Shown here: positions 18,386 through 27,103 of the stretch, one piece after another
Position numbering within the stretch: the stretch's first letter is position 1
How the letters are laid out: each line of letters begins with the position of its first letter
Assembly: GCA_963744345.1 (NCBI GenBank)
Contig: CAVUTD010000029.1
Coordinates: 150,729 to 214,728 of the forward strand
Reading direction: 5' to 3'
Origin: DASTFP01 sp963744345
Lineage (GTDB): Bacteria > Verrucomicrobiota > Verrucomicrobiia > Chthoniobacterales > Terrimicrobiaceae
Length of the DNA: 64,000 nt
Notes under the pieces: generated by a model
Told to the model about the DNA's origin: nothing
Database searches by the model: none
The model's input: the letters and a program-made list of their open reading frames with translations, nothing else
Program-made: the position numbers and the translations under genes

Positions 18386-20276
18386 AGCGATTCTGCCGAC
18401 GATTAACTCGCCGGCGGATGTAAAAGCAATCGAAGAAGAGGACCTGCCGCGCCTGGCTGAAGAGGTGCGCGCCGAATTGATTCACGTCCTTTCCCAGACA
18501 GGGGGTCATTTGGGACCGAACTTGGGGGTTGTTGAGTTAACCATCGCCCTCCACCGGGTTTTCAACACACCGAAGGATAAATTCGTCTTCGACGTCAGCC
18601 ATCAAGGCTACGTTCATAAGCTTCTCACAGGCCGGCGCGAACGTTTCTCAACCATCCGCCAATACCAAGGTCTCAACGGCTTCTTGCTCCGCACCGAAAG
18701 CAAGCATGATTGTTATGGCGCCGGACATGCTGGCACCGCGCTTTCTGCGGCGCTTGGGATGGCTGCAGCGCGCGACATGCTTCACGGCGATGAACATGTC
18801 GTTTGCGTCGCGGGCGATGCCGCTTTCACGTGCGGGGTAAGTTTCGAAGGACTCAACAATCTCGCCGCCACCACACGGCGCCTTATCGTCGTCCTCAACG
18901 ATAACGAATGGTCGATCGCCAAGAATGTCGGCGCTGTCGCCGAGTATCTTAACCGCATCGTTGCCAACCCAGCTTTCGCCCATTTGCATGAGAAGGCCGG
19001 CCAATTCGTCGAATGGCTCGCCGGCAAGCAGGCTCGCCACTTTGCCCATAAAGTCGAAGCCGGCGTCAAAAACCTCCTGGCTCCAAGCGTGATCTTTGAA
19101 GACCTCGGGCTGCGCTACTACGGGCCGATCGATGGCCATGACATTCCGCTCCTGATCCGGACCTTCGAATTTCTGAAAACGCAGCACGAACCCGTCATTC
19201 TGCATATTCTCACGAAGAAGGGGAAAGGGTTTCCGCCAGCTTTGGAAAAGCCGGACAAATTTCACGGCCTCGGCAAATTCCATCGAGGCACCGGCGAAAC
19301 GGTTGCTTCCGCAAAGCCGACCTACTCGGAACTTTTTGGCAAGAAGCTTGCGGATTTTGCGGACCACAACAACAAAATCGTGGCGATCACCGCCGCAATG
19401 CCGAGCGGCACCGGCTTAGTCAAGTTTATGAAGCGTCATCCGAACCGATGCTTCGATGTGGGAATCGCCGAAGAGCATGCAGCTCTCTTTGCCTGCGGCC
19501 TCGCTGTGGGAGGTATGAAACCTTTCCTGGCGATCTACTCCACTTTTCTTCAGCGCGCCTATGACATGATCATCCATGATATCGCCTTGCAGAACCTCAA
19601 CGTTGCCTTATGCATGGACCGCGCTGGTTTGTCCGGTGATGACGGCCCGACTCACCACGGTTTATTCGATATTGGATACCTCCGCCCGGTTCCAGGTATC
19701 GTCCATATGCAGCCCAAAGATGAGGATGAATTCTGCGACATGCTTTGGACGATAGCCAATTACCATTCCGGACCAATCGCGATTCGTTATCCCCGGGGAA
19801 TTGGCACAGGCGCAGAACCTAAAGAACGGCCGACTATCCTCGAAATCGGCAAGGCTGAAGTTCTCCGGCATGGCTCCCATGTGGCGATTATCGCTCTTGG
19901 CACTATGGTAGAGCTGGCGGTCGAAGCCGCTGCAACTTTGGAAGAACAGGGAATCTCGACTGCGGTCATCAACGCCCGCTGGATCAAGCCGCTTGACGCC
20001 ACCACGATCGAGTTCTTCGCGCGAGGTTGCGAGGTGATCTGTACCATGGAAGACCATGTGTTTCACAACGGGTTCGGCTGCGCCGTGATGGAACACCTTC
20101 TGGAGCAGCAAATTACAACTCCCGTCGTGCGGGTCGGCTGGCCCGATCAGTTTATCGAACACGGCAGCGTTCCCATCCTGCGAAAGAAATACGGAATAAC
20201 CGCCGAGACAGCGGTGGAGAAAATCGTCGCAGCTCTCCCGGCGCGCAAAGGCATCAAGGTCAAGCCTGCGGCTTAA
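18372..20276 (+). CDS. dxs: 1-deoxy-D-xylulose-5-phosphate synthase
   Basis: A 634-residue thiamine-diphosphate enzyme condensing pyruvate and glyceraldehyde 3-phosphate in the MEP isoprenoid pathway. Visible blocks are FDVSHQGYVHKLLTGRR, GAGHAGTALSAALGMA, the ThDP/Mg region VCVAGDAAF with VVLNDNEWSIAKNVG, the transketolase pyrimidine domain (FDVGIAEEHAALFACGLA) and GDDGPTHHGLFDIGYLR. The usual GDGALTGG of the ThDP motif reads GDAAFTCG here, and the usual GHsSTS reads GHAGTA. The essential Asp and Asn residues remain, so it is probably active but divergent. ATG at 18372 overlaps xseB. Confidence 0.93.
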   Translation: MNPPKAILPTINSPADVKAIEEEDLPRLAEEVRAELIHVLSQTGGHLGPNLGVVELTIALHRVFNTPKDKFVFDVSHQGYVHKLLTGRRERFSTIRQYQGLNGFLLRTESKHDCYGAGHAGTALSAALGMAAARDMLHGDEHVVCVAGDAAFTCGVSFEGLNNLAATTRRLIVVLNDNEWSIAKNVGAVAEYLNRIVANPAFAHLHEKAGQFVEWLAGKQARHFAHKVEAGVKNLLAPSVIFEDLGLRYYGPIDGHDIPLLIRTFEFLKTQHEPVILHILTKKGKGFPPALEKPDKFHGLGKFHRGTGETVASAKPTYSELFGKKLADFADHNNKIVAITAAMPSGTGLVKFMKRHPNRCFDVGIAEEHAALFACGLAVGGMKPFLAIYSTFLQRAYDMIIHDIALQNLNVALCMDRAGLSGDDGPTHHGLFDIGYLRPVPGIVHMQPKDEDEFCDMLWTIANYHSGPIAIRYPRGIGTGAEPKERPTILEIGKAEVLRHGSHVAIIALGTMVELAVEAAATLEEQGISTAVINARWIKPLDATTIEFFARGCEVICTMEDHVFHNGFGCAVMEHLLEQQITTPVVRVGWPDQFIEHGSVPILRKKYGITAETAVEKIVAALPARKGIKVKPAA

Positions 20277-20526
20277 GGCAATGGGGGACGCGTCGCGAGG
20301 ACCGCGTTGAAGCGCGACGTCGGCCGCTTAGGTGCCGCCAACGCAGAACCGCAAATCACTGCGCGCATTCTCCTCGGGGGTTTCCGGGAGCTCGAACGAA
20401 CGCGCACATGAGCGCGAGTCTCGGAACGTGTGCCCGGCCGACGCCGAACTTCACACATAAGCTGGAAGATCGAGGGGAAGTTCCTGCTGTGTTCTTGTTC
20501 TCCACTATGGTTAGCTGAGGTGGTTT
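20277..20526. other. dxs-glyQS intergenic region with an inverted repeat
   Basis: About 250 bases with no supported gene. GTCGCG at 20292-20297 can pair with CGCGAC at 20313-20318 over a 15-base loop soon after the dxs stop, without a clear T-run. It may be a weak terminator or a REP-like unit. The glyQS ribosome binding site GAGG lies just before the ATG at 20527. Confidence 0.35.
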
Positions 20527-21888
20527 ATGTCGAAAGACCCCGCGCTCCAACGCATGGAAAAAATCGTCAGTCTGTGTAAACGCAGAGGCTTTATCTTCCA
20601 GTCCTCTGAAATTTACGGCGGGCTCAACGGCTTTTGGGACTACGGTCCCTTGGGAGTCGAGCTCAAACGCAATCTCAAGGATTTCTGGTGGCGTCGCCAC
20701 GTCCGCGAGCGCGAAGACATGGTCGGCATGGATGGTTCAATTATCATGAACCGCGCCGTCTGGAAGGCCAGCGGTCACGAAGAGACCTTCAGCGATCCGC
20801 TGGTGGACTGTCGCTCTTGCAAGTCGCGTCACCGCGCTGATCAATTGCCCATGAAAGAAGGCGCGAGATACTGCCCAAATTGCGGAAGCCGTGATCTTAC
20901 TGAACCCCGAGATTTTAACCTGATGTTCAAGAGCTTCGCCGGTCCCATCGAGAGTGATGAGAATCTCGTTTATCTCCGGCCCGAAACGGCTCAGGCCATC
21001 TTTGTTCAATTCAAGAATATTCTGGAAACCTGCCGGCAAAAGCTTCCTTTCGGCATCGCTCAGATCGGAAAGGCTTTCCGCAACGAAATCAATCCGAGAA
21101 ATTATACATTCCGCTCCCGCGAGTTCGAACAGATGGAAATCGAGTACTTTTGCCGCGCGGACGAGGGACTGCGCCTGACCGACTACTGGTTGGAAGAGCG
21201 CTTGAGGTTTTATGAGGACGTCGGCATCCCCCGCGCGAAGATTCACGTGCACGACATGCCGGATGCCGAGCGCGCTTTCTATTCGAAAAAGACTTACGAC
21301 CTCGAATACGAGTTTCCCTTCGGCATGAGCGAACTTGAGGGCATCGCGTATCGCACCGATTACGACCTCTCTCGCCACATCGAACACAGTGGCAAACCCC
21401 TCGAGTATTTCGACGAGGGAACTAAGACAAGGTTTGTTCCGCACGTTGTCGAACCGAGCGCAGGCGTTGATCGCACATCGCTGGCAATTCTCTGCGAGGC
21501 GTTTGACGAAGAGATCGTCACGGCCGAAAACGGCCAGAGCGAAACCCGAACGGTTCTGCACCTCCATCCTCGTATGGCTCCGGTAAAATGCGGCGTTTTT
21601 CCGCTGTTGAAGAACCGTCCGGAGCTCGTCGCGAAAGCCAGAGAGATCGCGAGCAAATTGCGTCCCCATATGGCTGTCTTCTATGACGAAGCCGGTGCCA
21701 TCGGTCGCCGTTATCGGCGTCAGGACGAGGCTGGCACGCCGTTCGGAGTCACCGTAGATTTCGACACTCTCGGGGAGAACGGTCCGCAAAACAAAGGCAC
21801 CGTCACGCTGCGCCATCGGGACAGCATGAAACAAGAGCGTATTCCGATTACGGAACTACAGCAACGGCTGCTCGAAGCTATCGCTTAG
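20527..21888 (+). CDS. glyQS: Glycyl-tRNA synthetase (single-chain, dimeric type)
   Basis: A 453-residue class II synthetase of the alpha-2 (eukaryote/Gram-positive/Thermus-like) type rather than the alpha-2 beta-2 GlyQ/GlyS type. The N-terminus has FQSSEIYGGLNGFWDYGPLG. The zinc-binding insert has Cys pairs in CRSCKSRHRADQ and YCPNCGS. Motif 2 is GIAQIGKAFRNEI, and motif 3 lies in HVVEPSAGVDRTSLAIL. The C-terminal anticodon domain covers the last 110 residues. A good GAGG box precedes the ATG. It charges tRNA-Gly in the cytoplasm. Confidence 0.96.
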   Translation: MSKDPALQRMEKIVSLCKRRGFIFQSSEIYGGLNGFWDYGPLGVELKRNLKDFWWRRHVREREDMVGMDGSIIMNRAVWKASGHEETFSDPLVDCRSCKSRHRADQLPMKEGARYCPNCGSRDLTEPRDFNLMFKSFAGPIESDENLVYLRPETAQAIFVQFKNILETCRQKLPFGIAQIGKAFRNEINPRNYTFRSREFEQMEIEYFCRADEGLRLTDYWLEERLRFYEDVGIPRAKIHVHDMPDAERAFYSKKTYDLEYEFPFGMSELEGIAYRTDYDLSRHIEHSGKPLEYFDEGTKTRFVPHVVEPSAGVDRTSLAILCEAFDEEIVTAENGQSETRTVLHLHPRMAPVKCGVFPLLKNRPELVAKAREIASKLRPHMAVFYDEAGAIGRRYRRQDEAGTPFGVTVDFDTLGENGPQNKGTVTLRHRDSMKQERIPITELQQRLLEAIA

Positions 21889-21999
21889 CATTGGTCAAAG
21901 AAGATTTTTGAGCTTCACATCGCGTTGGGTCGAACGCGAAACGAAGTCGATCGCGTATTTCTTCGAATAAACCTCCCGAAGACGCGTCTTGAGCAATGT

Positions 22000-22275
22000 A
22001 TGAAAGCGCGTTCACTCACACTTTTGGTGGCGGCGATTGTAGGCGCCTTTGCGTTGTTTACGACTTCAGCGGAAGCTGGAGACGGCAGAAAACGCCAAAG
22101 GTCGCATCAAAAGTACTACCGTGGCGGCCAGGACTATGGCTATTACCGGCCAGTGCGCCATCACAGACGTGTGCGCTATCACAGACCTGCTCGTTACGTG
22201 CGGGCGCCGGTTTATTTTCCGCTCCCGGCCTTTCAGATTGGTTTTGCCTTCGGAGGCGGTCCCACCTGCCGTTAA
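22000..22275 (+). CDS. Small secreted Tyr/Arg/His-rich protein
   Basis: About 91 residues from ATG 22000. The signal peptide is MKARSLTLLVAAIVGAFALF ending near TSAEAG. The mature chain is rich in Arg, His and Tyr (RPVRHHRRVRYHRPARY), then ends in a hydrophobic PLPAFQIGFAFGGG. Short basic, tyrosine-rich secreted proteins like this are common in environmental bacteria, and their function is unknown. A longer frame begins at 21925 but would place extra charged residues before the signal peptide. Confidence 0.6.
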   Translation: MKARSLTLLVAAIVGAFALFTTSAEAGDGRKRQRSHQKYYRGGQDYGYYRPVRHHRRVRYHRPARYVRAPVYFPLPAFQIGFAFGGGPTCR

Positions 22276-22456
22276 GAAAAGATACATCGGCGTCGTTTGT
22301 ACCATTGGGCGCGCCCGGTTCTCGTCGCCAGATCGCGGTAGCCGGCGAGGTCGGGCGCGCCGCTCGGTCACACAGTAAGAGCGAAACGCTCGAAGAACGT
22401 CTGGATGGGCTCTCCGCTCTATTTCGGGGCTTTTCAAGCGAAAATTCGGCGCGAGA

Positions 22457-23182
22457 ATGCCGTTCTTGGTGGCTTCGAAAAGATCCAAGCTACGTAGCGT
22501 CGCAGTATTATTGCTCGCCGCGGTTCTCGTCATTTTCTTGATTCCGCCGGCGCAAGTGGCGTTGGCTGCTGTCTGGAACCCTCCCTTTATCCCCATGCGT
22601 GCGCAGCGTTGGCTCCAAGCGTGGACGAAAGGCCAGAGTCTTCAGAAAGCTCCCGTTCACTGGGTGCCGCTCAAGGAGGCTCCAGAAAGCCTGATCCACT
22701 ACATCTGGGCCTCAGAAGACCAGGCCTTTTTTGTTCACCAAGGATTCGATATCCCTCGAATTCTAGAAGCCATCGATGAAGCACAAGACGGTGAGGCCCG
22801 GGGAGTTTCCACCATTACTATGCAATGCGCCCGCTCAGTATTTCTTTGGCAGGGCCGTTCGTACCTCCGAAAAGCACTCGAAGCTTATTATACAATTTGG
22901 ATGGAGCTCTTTATGAGCAAACAGCGCATTTTGGAGCTGTATCTGAACCATATCGAATTTGGACCCGGCATCTATGGGATCGGCGCAGCCGCGGACCACT
23001 ATTTTGGTAAAGATCCCGACCAGCTCACACGAAGCCAGATGATTGCCCTGGCGGCTATCCTTCCCAACCCGTTGAAGTGGTCGCCGGTGCACCCAAATCA
23101 GACCGTCCTTCGGAAGATTCGTCGCATCGAGCACCTTTCTTCGAATGCCCCGCTCCCGCGTGAAGAACTGAAGCGAAAGTAG
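22457..23182 (+). CDS. mtgA: Monofunctional biosynthetic peptidoglycan transglycosylase
   Basis: A 241-residue GT51 glycosyltransferase that polymerises lipid II into glycan strands at the inner membrane. The N-terminal membrane anchor is about residues 12-35 (RSVAVLLLAAVLVIFLIPPA). The catalytic block WASEDQAFFVHQGFD contains the key glutamate, followed by GVSTITMQCARSVFL and ILELYLNHIEFGPGIYGIG. There is no transpeptidase domain, which defines the monofunctional type. The family's QQ in TITQQ is MQ here. Its ATG at 22457 starts inside a G+C-rich leader with no strong ribosome binding site. Confidence 0.93.
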   Translation: MPFLVASKRSKLRSVAVLLLAAVLVIFLIPPAQVALAAVWNPPFIPMRAQRWLQAWTKGQSLQKAPVHWVPLKEAPESLIHYIWASEDQAFFVHQGFDIPRILEAIDEAQDGEARGVSTITMQCARSVFLWQGRSYLRKALEAYYTIWMELFMSKQRILELYLNHIEFGPGIYGIGAAADHYFGKDPDQLTRSQMIALAAILPNPLKWSPVHPNQTVLRKIRRIEHLSSNAPLPREELKRK

Positions 23183-23283
23183 CTCGCGCCCCCGACGGTT
23201 GGCCCGCTGGAGCAAAACAGTTTTTCTTAGCCTCTTCAGGGTAACCTTGCCAGCGCAAGTGCGTCCCGTATTCTGGCCGCCGC

Positions 23284-23934
23284 ATGGTTGCCCCGGAAAC
23301 ACCTCGCGAGGCGATATATACGCGAAGCGAGGAGGTGGCGAACACGCTCTCGGCTGCGGTGGGACTTGTCGTTTTCCTCGGAGTATCTCCCTTCTTGATG
23401 CTGAAGGCGAAGGAGAGTGCGCAGCCGTGGGCCATCGCCAGCGCCGCCATCTTCTTAGGATCCCTTACGACCCTTTATCTGGTTTCAACCGTTTACCACG
23501 CCGTGCCACCAGGAGGCATCAAGTGCGTTGTCCGGATTCTTGACCATTCTGCGATCTTCATTTTGATCGCAGGCACCTACACGCCTTTCGCCCTGGGTCC
23601 CCTTGCAGTCAGCGGCGGCTATACGCTTGCAGCCATTGAGTGGGTCGCGGCCGCGCTAGGAATTACCTTTAAACTGGCAGGCGGCATCCACTACCGGCGC
23701 CTGTCGAATCTGATGTACTTGGGGATGGGATGGTTGGGGATTTTCTGGATACGACCTTTCATTGAGAATGCGAGTTGGCACGGATTCCTTTGGGTTCTCG
23801 CTGGTGGCATAGCCTATTCGGTTGGCGTCGCCTTCTACGCGGCGAAAAAGACTCACATGCATTTCATCTGGCACTTGTTCATTTTGGCAGGCTCTGCATG
23901 CCATACCATTGCGGTCTGGAGGTATGCTCTGTAA
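23284..23934 (+). CDS. Hemolysin III / PAQR family membrane protein
   Basis: A 216-residue seven-helix membrane protein of the YqfA/hemolysin III (PAQR) family. Typical blocks are EEVANTLSAAVGLVVFLGVS, TLYLVSTVYHAVPP, DHSAIFILIAGTYTPFALG, IHYRRLSNLMYLGMGW and the C-terminal HFIWHLFILAGSACHTIAVW. The histidines in STVYH, DHS and near the C-terminus form the putative metal site of the superfamily. Physiological function in bacteria is uncertain, with membrane homeostasis suggested. The start is the ATG at 23284. Confidence 0.93.
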   Translation: MVAPETPREAIYTRSEEVANTLSAAVGLVVFLGVSPFLMLKAKESAQPWAIASAAIFLGSLTTLYLVSTVYHAVPPGGIKCVVRILDHSAIFILIAGTYTPFALGPLAVSGGYTLAAIEWVAAALGITFKLAGGIHYRRLSNLMYLGMGWLGIFWIRPFIENASWHGFLWVLAGGIAYSVGVAFYAAKKTHMHFIWHLFILAGSACHTIAVWRYAL

Positions 23935-23998
23935 GAGAGAAATTTAACCGGTAGATTTTCTTCCCCGGACGGTCGGAGCATACTAGAATTTGGGCACG

Positions 23999-24454
23999 AT
24001 GGAAACCTCCCTCATTCTCTTGAAGCCGGATTGTGTCGCGGGAAGAAAAGTGGGTGAAGTGATCAAGCGCTTCGAAGATCATGGATTTCAGATTCGCGGC
24101 TGCAAGATGTCCGGCGCTTCACCCGAGGTCTTGAAAGATCACTATGCTCACCTCCTAGATAAATCCTTCTTTCCTCAACTGGAAGCTTTCATGCAGTCCA
24201 CGCCCGTGATTGCTCTGGCTCTGGCCGGAGATGATGCGGTCGATAGGGTGCGGGAAATTATTGGCCCTACCGACTCGAGAAAGGCTGAAAAGGGAACCGT
24301 GCGCGGCGACCTGGGCGTTGATGTGATGATAAACATCGTCCACGCGTCGGATTCGGTGGAGAATGCGGAGATCGAACTTGAAAGGTTTTTCGAACCCTCC
24401 GAGCTGTTTTCGTACGAAATGAGTTACACGACGGATCCAAAAACCGCCGCATAG
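23999..24454 (+). CDS. ndk: Nucleoside diphosphate kinase
   Basis: About 151 residues from ATG 23999 (a TTG nine bases upstream is possible). It transfers the ATP gamma phosphate to NDPs. Matching blocks are METSLILLKPDCV, GFQIRGCKM, DDAVDRVREIIGPTDS, GTVRGDLGVD and the active-site histidine in NIVHASDSVENAEIEL. The length is normal. It converges with the L,D-transpeptidase gene 46 bases away. Confidence 0.96.
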   Translation: METSLILLKPDCVAGRKVGEVIKRFEDHGFQIRGCKMSGASPEVLKDHYAHLLDKSFFPQLEAFMQSTPVIALALAGDDAVDRVREIIGPTDSRKAEKGTVRGDLGVDVMINIVHASDSVENAEIELERFFEPSELFSYEMSYTTDPKTAA

Positions 24455-24500
24455 TTGCTTGTTCGATCCGCAGAAAAGTACAGGCTCGGCAAAGCGGTGC

Positions 24501-25115
24501 CTAGTGAATAACGGAAACCGGCGTGCCGGACGGTGCGTTGGAGTAGAAGAGTTGAGCCATCCGCAGCGGTAAACGGATGCATCCATGGGAATCGGGAACG
24601 CCCGGCAGGTAGCCCGCGTGCATACCGACACCTCCGTAGATCCTCATGAAGTACGGCATGGGTGCGCCGCGGAAAAAAGTCCCTGCCGGCTTCGGATCTT
24701 CCATAATGCCAACGTTTCTCACGACAACACCCCCGGCGGAATCCACGTAGTCCCCGTAAAGAGTAGAAAGATGATCCTTTTCCTTCTGAATGATGCGAAA
24801 ATGTCCCGTCGGGGTCCGATAGCCCTCGCGTCCGCTGGAAATCGGAGACATCCCGACAAGCTCTCCGGCCTTGTAAAAGAATGCCTTCTGCCGGGCGAGG
24901 TCGATCACAATTGAGGGCTTCCCGGCGACATCACCTCCGTGCCAATAGCCCCCTTCCTGGGGTTGAGCAGCTCGCGTTTGCTTGGTCACGATCACGCCTT
25001 CCTCGCCCAGATACAATGTTGCATAGCTATCGCTTAGATAACGCATCTGGGGTGGAGGCGGGGCAGCGCATCCTCCGATGAGAACCGCAGCCAACACGAG
25101 GCAAATCCGCTTCAC
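24501..25115 (-). CDS. L,D-transpeptidase (YkuD) lipoprotein
   Basis: A 204-residue lipoprotein with lipobox LAAVLIGGC at residues 9-17. The YkuD catalytic domain ends with GGVGMHAGYLPGVPDSHGCI, with nucleophile Cys179 and the preceding histidine in the canonical HxGC-like setting. It likely cross-links or modifies peptidoglycan from the outer face, or anchors proteins to it. No LysM domain is present. Located at convergent ends with ndk. Confidence 0.93.
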   Translation of the reverse strand: MKRICLVLAAVLIGGCAAPPPPQMRYLSDSYATLYLGEEGVIVTKQTRAAQPQEGGYWHGGDVAGKPSIVIDLARQKAFFYKAGELVGMSPISSGREGYRTPTGHFRIIQKEKDHLSTLYGDYVDSAGGVVVRNVGIMEDPKPAGTFFRGAPMPYFMRIYGGVGMHAGYLPGVPDSHGCIRLPLRMAQLFYSNAPSGTPVSVIH

Positions 25116-25198
25116 CGTGAAACGTGTAGCGAGAACAGCGTTCGCGGAAAAGCAACAAAGTTGCTTGCGAGCGGCGAGGCCATGAGGTCAATTGACTT

Positions 25199-25711
25199 GT
25201 GAAGGATAAGGTGCAGGAAATCGAAATGGAGGTGCTTTCGCCGGCGCCGGACCCACGGGATGAATCCGCCCGACTCCTCGCCTACATCCTTGACGATTTG
25301 ATCCCAATTCCCGGAACCAAGTACCGGATAGGTCTTGATCCTTTGATAGGGTTGATTCCGGGTCTGGGGGACACCTCCACGGCAGCATTCTCTTCTCTGA
25401 TTCTCGTTCATGGTCTGCGCGCGGGAGTTCCCCGCGTGGTCCTTGTCCGCATGGCGGTTAACATTCTCATTAATTCCATTTTAGGAGCGCTGCCGGGTGT
25501 TGGTGACTTATTCTCCGCCTGGTTCAAGTCGAACCAGCGAAACTATGGTTTGTTGCGACGTCATTCCGCCGGTCCTCGCGTATCAACCGTTTCCGACTGG
25601 GTCTTTTTGGCCGCATTGCTTCTCATTGTGCTAGCCGTGGCCGTAGCTATGGCTCTCGCGATCGGCTATCTGGTTTATCGCATGCTTTCGGTTCTCTTTG
25701 GCTGGTCGTGA
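25199..25711 (+). CDS. DUF4112 membrane protein
   Basis: A 170-residue DUF4112 protein. The signature stretch reads LLAYILDDLIPIPGTKYRIG followed by DPLIGLIPGLGDTSTAAFSS, then ALPGVGDLFSAWFKSNQRN. Two hydrophobic segments follow in the C-terminal third (about residues 137-165). The function of the family is unknown. The start is GTG at 25199, with AGG-rich sequence about 12 bases upstream; an ATG at 25226 is an alternative. Its stop overlaps the GTG start of the next gene. Confidence 0.88.
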   Translation: MKDKVQEIEMEVLSPAPDPRDESARLLAYILDDLIPIPGTKYRIGLDPLIGLIPGLGDTSTAAFSSLILVHGLRAGVPRVVLVRMAVNILINSILGALPGVGDLFSAWFKSNQRNYGLLRRHSAGPRVSTVSDWVFLAALLLIVLAVAVAMALAIGYLVYRMLSVLFGWS

Positions 25712-26349
25712 ACGCGCTGAGCGCTCATCTTAGCGCTCTGGCTTGTTGCACGAAATGTCCTGCAATGCAAAAGCCGGTCGTGGTCGGACGGCCCATTGCG
25801 AGCCGTATCCTTCTGATCGGGCAAGCTCCGGGGCCTCGGGAGCCGCAACTCGGGCGGCCGTTTGCGTGGACGGCTGGCAGGACCCTCTTCCGATGGCTCG
25901 AGTCAGCTCTCGGCTGGGACGAAGAGACGGCACGTGCAAGAATCTATTTCGCTGCGGTTTGCCGTTGTTTCCCTGGAAAGAGTCCACGCGGCGGCGACCG
26001 CATACCCGACAAACAGGAAATCGAAAGATGCTCATCCTGGCTCCGCCGGGAGTTTGATCTCCTTCAGCCACGCCTCGTCCTCCCGGTTGGCAGGCTCGCT
26101 ATCGGACAATTTCTTCACTTCGGCGCGCTTTCCAGTGTAATCGGAACATGCTGGGAGATCCGTGTGGGTGGTGGCGTTCAAGATCTTATTCCTCTGCCGC
26201 ACCCTTCCGGCGCCTCCACATGGCATCGTAGCGAACCCGGAAAGACTTTGCTCGAAAGAGCCCTTGGTCTTATCGCAACTCACTCTGCGGTGCGCGATTC
26301 TCTGCACGGATCAGCCTTCGGCCGCGCGCCTCGCCACTTTAGCGCGTAA
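25708..26349 (+). CDS. Uracil-DNA glycosylase family protein (family 4/5 like)
   Basis: A 213-residue UDG superfamily protein. The catalytic loop region is LLIGQAPGPREPQLGRPFAW and the C-terminal motif is LPHPSGAST. Four cysteines, two in CTKC near the N-terminus and two in VCRCFPGK/IERC, fit the iron-sulfur cluster of family 4/5 enzymes. The segment CFPGKSPRGGDRIP resembles that group closely. It would excise uracil (or a related base) from DNA. Start GTG 25708 overlaps the DUF4112 stop, so the two are translationally coupled, although no functional link is known. It converges with an unknown gene pair. Confidence 0.88.
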   Translation: MNALSAHLSALACCTKCPAMQKPVVVGRPIASRILLIGQAPGPREPQLGRPFAWTAGRTLFRWLESALGWDEETARARIYFAAVCRCFPGKSPRGGDRIPDKQEIERCSSWLRREFDLLQPRLVLPVGRLAIGQFLHFGALSSVIGTCWEIRVGGGVQDLIPLPHPSGASTWHRSEPGKTLLERALGLIATHSAVRDSLHGSAFGRAPRHFSA

Positions 26350-26374
26350 ATCGGGCAAGATTCCCCGTCGGCCG

Positions 26375-27103
26375 CTACCGTGCTGCTGCAAGACTCGCCC
26401 GGCTTACTGGTTCCTCGTCCTCTTGCCGAGTGAAAGGATATGTGCGCGCTTCTGATCGGTACTCAAGGGCATGAAAAAGTCGTATCTCCTCGAGGCGACG
26501 AGAGGTTGCCAAGCTTTCAAGATAGCGCGTGTAGGATTTCGCAAGGAGAGTCGTCTCCGCATAGCGAGCAAAAATTGTCTTGTCTCGAAATGAGCGTCCC
26601 TGTCGCGATTCAAACATATGAAAGCGCAGCCAGCGACGATCCGCCCGCGTGACCTTTCCGGGCCTGCGAAAGAACGCAACGAAAATTAAGAGGACTAGAT
26701 AGGTGTCCACCTGGGCTTGCAACTCGAGGTTCCGGGCGTAGACCTCGTGACGATTGGGTGTCTCCCCGCGTTGGAACTGGAGGGCAGCATGCAAGGCGTG
26801 GTTAATCTCCTCGACGAATGCGATAAGCGCATTGATGTTCGAATCGCTCAGGCCGGAGCGCGGATCGTGCTTTTCGAGCTGTTCGATCAGCCAACTGGAA
26901 TAGTAAATTCCGACCCGCAGATTCCCATCAGCTGCGCGCAGGAAGGTGCGCGCGAGCATGCTTAGCTCGTTCGCCTGAGCTCCGGCGAGAGCGGAGAGTT
27001 GGCCACAGCGGCGTCGGTCGATCAGGCACTCTTCAAGATTCACGCCGACGCTCGCGTACGTTCGCTCGAGCAGCCGCTGAATTTCGCTGAAAAGCGTGTT
27101 CAC
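26375..27103 (-). CDS. Hypothetical protein, second of an overlapping pair
   Basis: A 242-residue, largely helical protein of unknown family. Features include a hydrophobic stretch near residues 132-144 (TYLVLLIFVAFFRR) and an Arg-rich middle. No signal peptide. Its ATG lies in an ATGA overlap with the stop of the upstream gene, so the two are translated together. I cannot assign a function. Confidence 0.7.
   Translation of the reverse strand: MNTLFSEIQRLLERTYASVGVNLEECLIDRRRCGQLSALAGAQANELSMLARTFLRAADGNLRVGIYYSSWLIEQLEKHDPRSGLSDSNINALIAFVEEINHALHAALQFQRGETPNRHEVYARNLELQAQVDTYLVLLIFVAFFRRPGKVTRADRRWLRFHMFESRQGRSFRDKTIFARYAETTLLAKSYTRYLESLATSRRLEEIRLFHALEYRSEARTYPFTRQEDEEPVSRASLAAAR

Noticed and set aside
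20737..21834. 365-codon antisense frame over glyQS
   Set aside because: Runs antisense to a strongly conserved gene; an artefact of G+C-rich coding.
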